Shown here piece by piece: positions 1-6,492 of a stretch of 7,899 nt of DNA (the stretch's first letter is position 1; each line of letters starts with the position of its first letter). Below the pieces are notes generated by a model that was not told the DNA's origin, did not search any database, and saw only the letters and a program-made list of their open reading frames with translations. Location of the stretch: NCBI GenBank assembly GCA_023441105.1, contig JAEZQX010000252.1, positions 1 to 7,899 of the forward strand, in the 5' to 3' direction. Both the position numbers and the translations under genes were made by a program. The DNA is from Pseudomonadota bacterium (GTDB lineage Bacteria; Pseudomonadota; Gammaproteobacteria; Burkholderiales; Burkholderiaceae).

Positions 1-228
1 GCCGGCTGCCGAGCGGACTGCCGCCGCCGGAGCCAGGCCGGCGCCAGGCGCTCCGGCCGCCGCCTTCTGGCGTGCCTTGCCGGAATCGTCGACATAGCGG
101 AGGTAGTCGATGCCGGAAAAGACGTGCTGGCACACGCCGCATCTCACCAGCCCGCGGCGCAGCTTGAGCTGGTCGGGGATGACCTTGAAGCTGGTCTTGC
201 ACTGCGGACAGGTTGTTGCTAGCGCCAT
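1..228 (-). CDS. Zinc-ribbon (MJ0042/DUF3426-type) protein, N-terminal part only
   Basis: This is the start of a protein whose C-terminal part lies outside the window; 76 codons are present. The N-terminus is a compact zinc ribbon with paired cysteines at C7/C10 (TTCPQCKTSFKV) and C30/C33 (RCGVCQHVF). The spacing and surrounding residues match the MJ0042-type finger at the head of DUF3426 proteins. Those are usually cytoplasmic at the N-terminus, with an Ala/Pro-rich linker, one membrane helix and a C-terminal domain of unknown role. Residues from about 50 onward are already Ala/Gly/Pro-rich, as expected for the linker. The gene follows prmA on the same strand after 111 bases, a neighbourhood I recall from betaproteobacteria. 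The ATG at 228 is the only sensible start because the first cysteine is residue 7. No Shine-Dalgarno is visible; a TAAGAT hexamer lies six bases upstream. The molecular function of the family is not established. Confidence 0.82.
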   Translation of the reverse strand, partial: MALATTCPQCKTSFKVIPDQLKLRRGLVRCGVCQHVFSGIDYLRYVDDSGKARQKAAAGAPGAGLAPAAAVRSAAG

Positions 229-234
229 GCCGGT

Positions 235-240
235 ATCTTA
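235..240 (-). promoter_or_regulatory. Possible -10 element for the zinc-ribbon gene
   Basis: On the minus strand this reads TAAGAT, matching four of the six TATAAT positions, and it ends exactly six bases before the ATG at 228. No Shine-Dalgarno-like sequence lies in between. No convincing -35 hexamer is visible at 16-18 bases upstream (around 257-263), so support is weak. If real, transcription would begin at or next to the ATG. The 111-base gap between prmA and this gene leaves room for a separate promoter. Confidence 0.25.
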
Positions 241-317
241 ACGTCCGGGCCTGCGGCGCCCGCCAGCTGTGTTGGATCCTGCACCTGCTTTCGCGCTGTC
301 GCCTGGGGCGGACCGGT

Positions 318-339
318 CCACGGTACCTCCACGGTACCT
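318..339. repeat. Tandem 11-base direct duplication after prmA
   Basis: The unit CCACGGTACCT occurs twice, back to back and without mismatch (318-328 and 329-339). The second copy ends directly against the prmA stop codon at 340-342. Each unit contains the palindrome GGTACC. It looks like a slippage duplication in non-coding sequence. The rest of the 229-339 gap holds no gene or clear terminator that I can see. Confidence 0.8.
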
Positions 340-1275
340 TCAGCCGGCGCGGCGACCGGCGAGGCAGGCCCAGCCTTCGCGCACCCGCCACGCAGTCACC
401 GGCAGGTCTTCGCCGTAGAACTGCGCCACTTCGTCGATCTGCCGCTCGAGCACGCCCGACAGCACCAGCGCCCCGCCGGGTGCCACCAGCGAGACCAGCA
501 TCGGTGCCAGCAGCTTGAGCGGATTGGACAGGATGTTCGCCACCACCACGTCAGCCGGCGGAGGCAGCGGGTCGGAGCTCGACTGCACCGCGATGTCGAC
601 CCGGTTGACGCGCGCATTTTCCCGGGCGCTGACCAGTGCCTGCGGATCGATGTCGATGCCGGTGACCTGCGCGGCGCCGAGGCGCGCGGCGGCGATCGCC
701 AGGATGCCGGAGCCGCAGCCGTAGTCGATCACGCGCCTGCCGGCGAGATCGGCCTGCTCGAGCCATTCCAGGCACATGTGGGTGGTGGGATGGCTGCCGG
801 TGCCGAAGGCGAGACCGGGATCGATCACCAGCGCGAGCCGCCGGTCGCTGCGCTGCAGTACCTCCTCGACATGCCAGCTGGGCACGATCAGCAGGCGCTC
901 GCCGACCGGTATCGGCTCGAACTGCGATTGCGTCGCCCGCACCCAGTCCTGGTCCTCGACGGTGCGGGTGGCGAGGATGGTTGGCGGCGAGCCACCGCAG
1001 GCGACGGCGGCCTGGCCGAGCAACCGTCCGGGGTCGACGGTCGTGTCGAGCAGGATCGCCAGCCGCGTGCGCTCCCAGCCGAAGCGGCTGCCGGCGGCGG
1101 CCGGCGCTTCATCGGGGGTCAGCGGCTCGCCGAACAGCGGCTGCTCGTCCGGCGAATCCGCATCGGCGTCCTCGGCCTGCACCGACAGGGCGCCGGATTC
1201 CAGGCAGGCGTCGGCCCAGGCTTCGGCCCGGTCGCGCGAGACCTCGATCACCACTTCCTGCCACCGTCGGGTCAT
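340..1275 (-). CDS. prmA: Ribosomal protein L11 methyltransferase
   Basis: PrmA transfers methyl groups from S-adenosylmethionine to lysine side chains and the N-terminus of ribosomal protein L11 in the cytoplasm. The 311-residue product has the usual two-part build. The N-terminal substrate-recognition domain carries the family signature around residues 28-50 (GALSVQAEDADA, then DEQPLFGEP). The C-terminal half is a class I methyltransferase with the SAM-binding glycine loop DYGCGSGILAIAAA from D184, followed by the acidic GIDIDP strand. The NILSNPL segment, with N247, corresponds to the catalytic-loop motif. Length is slightly above the roughly 295 residues typical of the family. The ATG at 1275 is supported by AAGGG at 1284-1288, eight bases upstream. 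The gene lies 34 bases after accC on the same strand and is probably cotranscribed with it, although the functions are unrelated. PrmA is dispensable in Escherichia coli. Confidence 0.95.
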   Translation of the reverse strand: MTRRWQEVVIEVSRDRAEAWADACLESGALSVQAEDADADSPDEQPLFGEPLTPDEAPAAAGSRFGWERTRLAILLDTTVDPGRLLGQAAVACGGSPPTILATRTVEDQDWVRATQSQFEPIPVGERLLIVPSWHVEEVLQRSDRRLALVIDPGLAFGTGSHPTTHMCLEWLEQADLAGRRVIDYGCGSGILAIAAARLGAAQVTGIDIDPQALVSARENARVNRVDIAVQSSSDPLPPPADVVVANILSNPLKLLAPMLVSLVAPGGALVLSGVLERQIDEVAQFYGEDLPVTAWRVREGWACLAGRRAG

Positions 1276-1309
1276 TGCCGCAACCCTTGGCGCTGCGCGC
1301 CCTTCGTCA

Positions 1310-2656
1310 TCAGCGACGCTGCGCGAGCGCCTTCTCGAGGTAATGGATGGAGGTCCCGCCGGCGACGAAGCGGGCGTCGATCATCAGCTCGCGGTGCAGC
1401 GGGATGTTGGTATGGATGCCCTCCACGATCATCTCCGACAGCGCGATCTGCATCCGGCGCAGCGCCTGCTCGCGGGTGTCGCCGTAGCAGATGACCTTGC
1501 CGATCATCGAGTCGTAGTAGGGCGGCACGAAGTAGTTGTTGTACGCATGCGAGTCGACGCGCGTACCCGGGCCGCCGGGCGGGTGCCAGTTGGTGATGCG
1601 TCCGGCCGAAGGCGTGAACTTGTACGGATCCTCGGCGTTGATGCGGCATTCGATGGCATGGCCGCGGATCTCGATGTCGCGCTGCTTCAGGCGCAGCCGC
1701 TCGCCGGCGGCGATGCGGATCTGCTCCTGGACGATGTCGACGCCGGTGATCATCTCGGTCACCGGATGCTCCACCTGGACCCGGGTGTTCATCTCGATGA
1801 AGAAGAACTCGCCATTCTCGTAGAGGAACTCGAAGGTGCCGGCGCCGCGGTAGTTGATCTTCTTGCAGGCTTCGACGCAGCGCAGGCCCAGCTTGTCGAT
1901 CAGCCGGCGGGCGATGCCCGGGGCCGGCGCTTCCTCGATGACCTTCTGGTGGCGCCGCTGCATCGAGCAGTCGCGCTCGCCGAGGTAGATGGCACTGCGG
2001 TGCTCGTCCGCGAGGATCTGGATCTCGATGTGGCGCGGGTTCTCGAGGAACCGCTCCATGTAGACGGTGGCATTGTTGAAGGCTGCCTGGGCCTCGGAGC
2101 GCGTCATCTGCACGGCGTTGAGCAGCGCGGCCTCGGTGTGCACCACGCGCATGCCGCGGCCGCCGCCGCCGCCCGCCGCCTTGATGATCACCGGATAGCC
2201 GACGGTGCGGGCGATGGCGAGGATTTCCTTCGGGTCCTCGGGCAGGGCGCCGTCGGATCCCGGCACCACCGGCACGCCGGCCTTCTTCATCGCGTCCTTG
2301 GCCGACACCTTGTCGCCCATCAGCCGGATCGATTCCGGCCGCGGGCCGATGAATACGAAGCCACTGCGCTCGACCCGTTCGGCGAAATCCGCATTTTCCG
2401 AAAGGAACCCGTAGCCGGGATGGATGGCCTCGGCGTCGGTGACCTCGGCGGCACTGATGATCGCCGGGATGTTGAGGTAGCTGTCGCGCGAGGCGGCGGG
2501 ACCGATGCAGACCGATTCGTCCGCCAGCCTCACGTACTTGGCGTCGGTATCGGCTTCGGAATGGACGACGACCGTGCGGATGCCCATTTCGCGGCAAGCC
2601 CGCTGCACCCGCAGCGCGATCTCCCCGCGGTTGGCGATCAGGATCTTTTCGAACAT
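1310..2656 (-). CDS. accC: Acetyl-CoA carboxylase, biotin carboxylase subunit
   Basis: AccC uses ATP and bicarbonate to carboxylate the biotin carried by AccB, the first half-reaction of acetyl-CoA carboxylase in fatty acid synthesis. The 448-residue protein is almost the same length as the E. coli enzyme (449), and key residues fall at the same numbers. The N-terminal domain opens [17 protein letters not shown]. The ATP-grasp domain has K159 followed by the glycine-rich lid GGGGGRGMR. The active-site run [16 protein letters not shown] follows, then [16 protein letters not shown] with E288, N290, R292 and E296. [14 protein letters not shown] marks the C-terminal domain. All catalytic residues I could check are present. 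The gene starts ten bases after accB; no good Shine-Dalgarno precedes the ATG, so translational coupling to accB is likely. Carboxyltransferase genes (accA, accD) are not in the window. An AccC-like subunit of another carboxylase is unlikely, given the length and the accB partner. Confidence 0.98.
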   Translation of the reverse strand: MFEKILIANRGEIALRVQRACREMGIRTVVVHSEADTDAKYVRLADESVCIGPAASRDSYLNIPAIISAAEVTDAEAIHPGYGFLSENADFAERVERSGFVFIGPRPESIRLMGDKVSAKDAMKKAGVPVVPGSDGALPEDPKEILAIARTVGYPVIIKAAGGGGGRGMRVVHTEAALLNAVQMTRSEAQAAFNNATVYMERFLENPRHIEIQILADEHRSAIYLGERDCSMQRRHQKVIEEAPAPGIARRLIDKLGLRCVEACKKINYRGAGTFEFLYENGEFFFIEMNTRVQVEHPVTEMITGVDIVQEQIRIAAGERLRLKQRDIEIRGHAIECRINAEDPYKFTPSAGRITNWHPPGGPGTRVDSHAYNNYFVPPYYDSMIGKVICYGDTREQALRRMQIALSEMIVEGIHTNIPLHRELMIDARFVAGGTSIHYLEKALAQRR

Positions 2657-2666
2657 GTCGTCGGGA

Positions 2667-3131
<465 letters not shown>

Positions 3132-3139
3132 TTCTTTGA

Positions 3140-3145
3140 CCTTTT
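3140..3145 (-). promoter_or_regulatory. Ribosome binding site of accB
   Basis: The minus strand reads AAAAGG, eight bases before the ATG at 3131, inside an A-rich stretch that contrasts with the GC-rich surroundings. It fixes the accB start and suggests strong independent initiation, unlike accC and aroQ, which lack a visible site. Confidence 0.65.
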
Positions 3146-3224
3146 CTTCGGTTGTGCCTGGATGGTCCGTCCCGCCGCGTGGCCGCCAGCCGATGCCCGG
3201 GCTCCTGCAGTTTCGTGCCTGCGC

Positions 3225-3686
3225 CTACCCGGCGCGTGCCCGCGACAAAGCGAAGCCGAGCGCCGCCTCGTAACCATATGGACCCATGCCGACGATCACC
3301 GCTTCGGCAAGATCCGAGAAGTAGGAGTGATGGCGAAACGGCTCGCGACGGTGGACGTTGGACAGGTGGACTTCCGCAAACGGCAAGCCGACCGCCGCCA
3401 GGGCATCGCGAATGGCGACGCTGGTGTGCGTGAAGGCAGCCGGATTGATGATGATGAACGAGGTTGCCGTGTCCTTGGCGGCCTGTATCCGGTCTACCAG
3501 GGCACCCTCGTGGTTGCTCTGGAAGGTTTCCAGTCGCACCCCTGCAGCCTGCGCCAGCCCCGTCAGGCGCTGGTTGATCTGCTCGAGCGTGGTGCTGCCG
3601 TAGACCGCGGGCTCGCGCGTCCCCAACAGGTTGAGGTTGGGGCCGTGGAGGACGAGGATGGTGGAATTGCTGGCAGAAGCGACCAA
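3225..3686 (-). CDS. aroQ: 3-dehydroquinate dehydratase, type II
   Basis: AroQ converts 3-dehydroquinate to 3-dehydroshikimate, the third step of the shikimate pathway to aromatic amino acids, in the cytoplasm; the family forms dodecamers. The 153-residue product shows the type II signature [17 protein letters not shown] at 14-30, including R24 and the catalytic Y29. It also has [17 protein letters not shown] with the active-site His, and [21 protein letters not shown], which binds substrate. The reading frame has no ATG or GTG ahead of the catalytic loop. The first usable start is TTG at 3686-3684, five codons after the in-frame TGA of the tlpA-like gene, with no clear Shine-Dalgarno. The first eight residues (MVASASNS) precede the conserved strand TILVLHGPN, so little or nothing is missing. 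It follows the tlpA-like gene by 12 bases, so it is probably translated by coupling. Nearness to accB is common in proteobacteria. Confidence 0.96.
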   Translation of the reverse strand: MVASASNSTILVLHGPNLNLLGTREPAVYGSTTLEQINQRLTGLAQAAGVRLETFQSNHEGALVDRIQAAKDTATSFIIINPAAFTHTSVAIRDALAAVGLPFAEVHLSNVHRREPFRHHSYFSDLAEAVIVGMGPYGYEAALGFALSRARAG

Positions 3687-3698
3687 GTTGTGGGCCGG

Positions 3699-4343
3699 TC
3701 AACGCAAATCCGGGGATTTTATCACTTCGCGGAGTGATTCGATGCGGACCCGCCCAAGAATCTGCTCCTTCACCCGGCCGTCGGCGCCGATCACCACGGT
3801 ATAGGGCAGCCCGCCGGCCTGGTTGCCGAACCGGGCGGCCAGGAAGGCGCCAGTGGCGTTCGCCACCACCAGCGGGTAGCTGACCGGCAGCTTGCTGCTG
3901 AATTTTGCAATGGCGTCGGGGTTGTCGACGCCGACGCCGAGGAAACGCGTGCCGCTGTCGGCCACCTCGGTGGCCAGCGCCGAGAGCTCCGGCATCTCCT
4001 CGACGCAGGGGGCGCACCAGGTGGCCCAGAAGTTGGCCACCACCTGCCGGCCGCGCAGCTGCTCGAACGCGAAGACCTTGCCGTTCGAATCCGGCAGCGT
4101 CTGCTGGAAGAAGAGCTTGACCGCCTCCTCTTCCTGCTGGCGCACGCGTTCCTGTTCGCGCGAACGCCACCAGGACAGGGCGGCGCCGCTCAGCCCGGCC
4201 GCGGCGGCGAGCCCGACGAGCATCCGGCGGCGCAGGCGGGACTGCGGAGCCGGCGTCGGCACCGAATCAGCCGCGGCGCTGCCGGTCGTGGCTGGCGACG
4301 AGGTGGCGGATGGCGGAGTTGCCGGCACGTCCGGATCAGGCAT
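3699..4343 (-). CDS. Membrane-anchored TlpA/ResA-type thioredoxin
   Basis: The 214-residue product is predicted to be a periplasmic disulfide oxidoreductase held by one N-terminal membrane helix. Residues 1-35 are a Pro/Ala/Ser/Thr-rich cytoplasmic tail. RLRRR at 36-40 is a positive-inside flank, and residues 41-59 form the helix. The stretch about 60-75 is highly charged. The thioredoxin fold follows, with the active site WCAPC (C110, C113) in NFWATWCAPCVEEMPE and the cis-proline loop GLPYTVVIG. TlpA/ResA relatives reduce specific periplasmic disulfides, for example in cytochrome c or oxidase maturation; the target here is unknown and no cytochrome genes are nearby. I chose the ATG at 4343, which overlaps the end of the upstream gene by eight bases and has GGAG at 4354-4357, ten bases upstream. 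A GTG at 4385 would add 14 residues lying inside the upstream gene and is less likely. The long Pro-rich tail ahead of the anchor is not typical of short TlpA proteins. Confidence 0.9.
   Translation of the reverse strand: MPDPDVPATPPSATSSPATTGSAAADSVPTPAPQSRLRRRMLVGLAAAAGLSGAALSWWRSREQERVRQQEEEAVKLFFQQTLPDSNGKVFAFEQLRGRQVVANFWATWCAPCVEEMPELSALATEVADSGTRFLGVGVDNPDAIAKFSSKLPVSYPLVVANATGAFLAARFGNQAGGLPYTVVIGADGRVKEQILGRVRIESLREVIKSPDLR
3706..3738. repeat. Two adjacent short inverted repeats at the tlpA-like/aroQ junction
   Basis: ATCACT at 3721-3726 pairs perfectly with AGTGAT at 3733-3738 across a six-base loop. Right beside it AAATC at 3706-3710 pairs with GATTT at 3715-3719 across a four-base loop. 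Both lie in the last codons of the tlpA-like gene, just upstream of the aroQ TTG start on the transcript. Neither is followed by a U-run in the direction of transcription, so this does not look like a terminator. It may be mRNA structure near a weak start, or chance. Confidence 0.35.
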
Positions 4344-4950
4344 CGGGTGACATCTCCACCAGCTCGCGGACGGCGGCCACGCCACCGCGTTCCGGGCGCG
4401 GGCCGCCGCTGCCGCTCTTCTGGCGCTTGAGGGCGCCGCGCAGGTCGTCGTAGCGGTACACCGACACCAGGATCGGCAGGTCGTGCTGCCAATAGAAGGC
4501 GAGGGCGGGGACGTCGGCGCGGCCGGCGAAATGCGCCACCTCGACGACGTCGAAATTGATGCCGTCGTTCAACAGCCTGATCTCCAGTTCCTTCGCATCG
4601 TCGGTGAAGACCTGCAGGTGGATCGGCGAATGGGCGGCGACGATGCCCTTCCAGGCCGCGCCGACGAGGTAGGGGTTGAAGTCGTCGAGCCGCTCCATCC
4701 AGAAGAGCGCAGCGCTGCGATAGCGTGCCACGCGACGCTCGTGGTCGCGATCGAAGAGCTGCAGGTGCTCGAGCAGCGACTGGTCGATCGCATCGTTGTC
4801 CGGCAGCATCGCTGCGTTGACATGGCCGTCGCCGAAAACCTGGCGCGCCGCCTTGCGCTTGGCGCTCTGGTAATCGAGGCCGCTGTCGGCGATCAGCTGC
4901 GCGGCCAGGGCCGCAAGCTCCGATCGCAGGTCCGAACGCATGGGTTCCAT
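4336..4950 (-). CDS. Conserved protein of unknown function, possible degenerate nucleotidyltransferase fold
   Basis: I do not recognise a named function for this 204-residue soluble protein. I see no signal peptide and no membrane helix. The N-terminal third (residues about 5-90) looks helical and charged, with GLDYQSAKRKAARQ at 24-37 and DRDHERRVARYRSAALFWMERL at 67-88. The centre, 93-129, contains NPYLVGAAWKGIVAAHSPIH, then LQVFTDDAKELEIRLL. This resembles the hG-G/S ... S-D-h-D-h core of minimal nucleotidyltransferases, but the acidic pair is replaced by P109 and H111. Residues 179-190 are a Gly/Arg/Pro-rich linker and the last 14 are helical. The gene is first in the minus-strand unit and its stop overlaps the start of the tlpA-like gene by eight bases, so they are probably cotranscribed. 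It diverges from mpl, an arrangement I recall from relatives. Start is uncertain: ATG at 4950 or ATG at 4941, neither with a strong Shine-Dalgarno. Confidence 0.8.
   Translation of the reverse strand: MEPMRSDLRSELAALAAQLIADSGLDYQSAKRKAARQVFGDGHVNAAMLPDNDAIDQSLLEHLQLFDRDHERRVARYRSAALFWMERLDDFNPYLVGAAWKGIVAAHSPIHLQVFTDDAKELEIRLLNDGINFDVVEVAHFAGRADVPALAFYWQHDLPILVSVYRYDDLRGALKRQKSGSGGPRPERGGVAAVRELVEMSPDA
4354..4357 (-). promoter_or_regulatory. Ribosome binding site of the tlpA-like gene
   Basis: The minus strand reads GGAG, ten bases before the ATG at 4343. It lies inside the last codons of the upstream gene. It favours the overlapping ATG over the GTG at 4385 and so sets the length of the protein at 214 residues. 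Confidence 0.55.
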
Positions 4951-5010
4951 CCGCAGTCCATTGGTCAGTGCATCCGTGCGGGCAGTTTAGCGGATCGGTA
5001 GAATTCCCCG
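4951..5010. promoter_or_regulatory. Divergent intergenic region between the unknown gene and mpl
   Basis: These 60 bases are the only gap between divergently read genes in the window, so both transcription units should have promoters here or just inside the flanking genes. On the plus strand TAGAAT at 4999-5004 is a good -10 candidate for mpl. On the minus strand TAAACT at 4989-4984 is a possible -10 for the leftward unit, 33 bases before its ATG. Neither has a convincing -35 at 16-18 bases. The two -10 candidates lie only about ten bases apart, so simultaneous polymerase binding would clash. I see no clear operator palindrome. Confidence 0.5.
4999..5004 (+). promoter_or_regulatory. Candidate -10 element for mpl, leaderless spacing
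   Basis: TAGAAT matches five of six TATAAT positions and ends six bases before the mpl ATG (TAGAAT, TCCCCG, ATG). This spacing would put the transcription start at or within a base or so of the A of ATG. No Shine-Dalgarno is present between this hexamer and the ATG, which fits a leaderless mRNA. The -35 region at about 4976-4982 is GC-rich and unlike TTGACA, so the evidence is the hexamer, its spacing and the missing ribosome binding site. Confidence 0.45.
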
Positions 5011-6492
5011 ATGCATATACACATACTGGGCATCTGCGGAACCTTCATGGGCGGCATCGCCGCCATCGCGAAGGAGGCCGGACATCGCGTCACCGGTTGC
5101 GATGCCAACGTCTATCCGCCGATGAGCGACCAGTTGCGGGCGCTGGGCATCGAGTTGCTGGAGGGCTATGGTGCCGACCAGCTGTCGCTGCGGCCCGATG
5201 TATGGCTGGTCGGCAACGTCGTTTCGCGCGGCAATCCGTTGCTGGAGGCGATCCTCGATGCCGGCGAGCGCTACAGCTCCGGCCCGCAATGGCTCGCCGA
5301 GGAGGTGCTGAAGGATCGCTGGGTCCTTGCCGTGGCGGGCACGCACGGCAAGACCACCACCGCCTCGATGCTGGCCTGGATACTGGACGAGGCCGGCCTT
5401 CGTCCCGGCTTCCTGATCGGCGGCGTCGCCAGCAACTTCCCGGTCTCGGCGCGGCTCGGCTCCAGCCGCTATTTCGTGATCGAGGCCGACGAATACGACA
5501 CCGCGTTCTTCGACAAGCGCAGCAAGTTCGTCCACTACCGGCCGCGCACCGCCATCCTCAACAACCTCGAGTTCGATCACGCCGACATCTTCCGCGACCT
5601 CGAGGCGATCGAGACCCAGTTCCATCACCTGGTGCGCACGGTGCCGCACAGCGGCAAGGTCATCTACGAAGCCACCCAGGCGTCGCTGCAGCGGGTGATC
5701 GCGCGCGGCTGCTGGAGCGCCACCGAGCCGCTCGGCGGCGCCGACGGCTGGCGCGCCGAGCGGGTGGTGGAGGGCGCCGATGCCACCGAGTTCATGCTGA
5801 TGCATGGCACGCAGCCGATCGGCGTCTGCAGCCTGCCGCTCGCCGGCGAGCACAACCGCGCCAACGCGATCGCGGCAGTGGTGGCGGCGGCCCACATCGG
5901 CGTCGACTTCTCCGCCTCGCTGGCGGCGCTGTCGCGCTTCGGCGGCGTCAAGCGCCGGCTCGAGGTTCGCGGCCGCGAGCATGGCGTGACGGTGTACGAC
6001 GACTTCGCCCATCATCCCACCGCCATCAAGACGACGATCGCCGGGCTGCGCTCGCGCATGGAGGCCGCGCGGCTCACCCAGGGCGAGGCAGGAATTCGCC
6101 GGCGGCCGGGCCGCCTGCTCGCGGTGGTCGAGCCGCGCTCCAACACCATGAAGCTCGGCGCCATGAAGGCGCTGCTGGCCGACAGCCTCGAAGGCGCGGA
6201 CCTGATCTACTGCCACGGAGCAGGGCTCGGCTGGGATGCCGGCCAGGCGCTGGCGTCGCTCGGGCTGCGGGCGCAGACCTTCGATGCCATCGATCCGCTG
6301 GTGCGGGCCATCGTTCGCGATGCCCGCGATGGTGATCATGTGCTGGTGATGAGCAACGGCGGCTTCGGCGGCATCCACGGCAAGCTGCTGGCCGCGCTGG
6401 CTGCCGGTCCCGCACTGCCGCCGTCCGCGGCGGCGCCTTCGTTCGGCGACGAGGCTGCCGCGGTCGCCGGCGGCCTGCGCAGCGCGCTCTGA
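5011..6492 (+). CDS. mpl: UDP-N-acetylmuramate:L-alanyl-gamma-D-glutamyl-meso-diaminopimelate ligase
   Basis: Mpl joins recovered murein tripeptide to UDP-N-acetylmuramic acid using ATP in the cytoplasm, returning cell-wall peptide to peptidoglycan synthesis. The 493-residue product is a Mur ligase. It has an N-terminal UDP-binding Rossmann domain (MHIHILGICGTFMGGIA), where the CGTFMGG form is typical of Mpl rather than MurC. The ATP loop is GTHGKTTT at 110-117, followed by EADEYDTAFFD from E158 and NNLEFDHADIF. LAGEHNRANAIAA contains H281 and N282; YDDFAHHPTAI at 329-339 and EPRSNTMKLG lie in the C-terminal domain. MSNGGFGGIHGKLL begins at M447. Compared with E. coli (about 457 residues) it has a basic insertion near 350-368 (TQGEAGIRRRPGR) and an Ala/Pro-rich tail of about 29 residues after 464. 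The ATG at 5011 is fixed by the conserved first strand. The stop overlaps the yqiA start by one base (TGATG). Confidence 0.96.
   Translation: MHIHILGICGTFMGGIAAIAKEAGHRVTGCDANVYPPMSDQLRALGIELLEGYGADQLSLRPDVWLVGNVVSRGNPLLEAILDAGERYSSGPQWLAEEVLKDRWVLAVAGTHGKTTTASMLAWILDEAGLRPGFLIGGVASNFPVSARLGSSRYFVIEADEYDTAFFDKRSKFVHYRPRTAILNNLEFDHADIFRDLEAIETQFHHLVRTVPHSGKVIYEATQASLQRVIARGCWSATEPLGGADGWRAERVVEGADATEFMLMHGTQPIGVCSLPLAGEHNRANAIAAVVAAAHIGVDFSASLAALSRFGGVKRRLEVRGREHGVTVYDDFAHHPTAIKTTIAGLRSRMEAARLTQGEAGIRRRPGRLLAVVEPRSNTMKLGAMKALLADSLEGADLIYCHGAGLGWDAGQALASLGLRAQTFDAIDPLVRAIVRDARDGDHVLVMSNGGFGGIHGKLLAALAAGPALPPSAAAPSFGDEAAAVAGGLRSAL

Noticed and set aside
1272..2597. Long minus-strand frame overlapping accC out of frame, including an ATG overlapping the accC stop (TGATG at 1312-1308)
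   Set aside because: The translation is low-complexity Arg/Pro/Ala/Gly-rich, typical of a shifted frame of a GC-rich gene. The overlapping ATG is not in frame with prmA, whose own start at 1275 has a good AAGGG.
3721..3738. Perfect 6-base inverted repeat as a transcription terminator after the tlpA-like gene
   Set aside because: It lies within the coding sequence, the transcript continues with AAAA rather than U residues, and aroQ follows closely on the same strand.
4343..4385. GTG at 4385 as the start of the tlpA-like gene
   Set aside because: It would add 14 residues inside the upstream gene; the ATG at 4343 has GGAG at a usable distance and the common short-overlap layout.
4951..5010. 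Operator palindrome or riboswitch in the divergent region
   Set aside because: I see only short matches such as GAATTC and no extended symmetry or conserved RNA pattern within these 60 bases.
4968..6378. Long open frames on both strands inside mpl
   Set aside because: They cover a fully conserved Mur ligase and translate to Arg/Ala/Gly-rich sequence with no recognisable domain.
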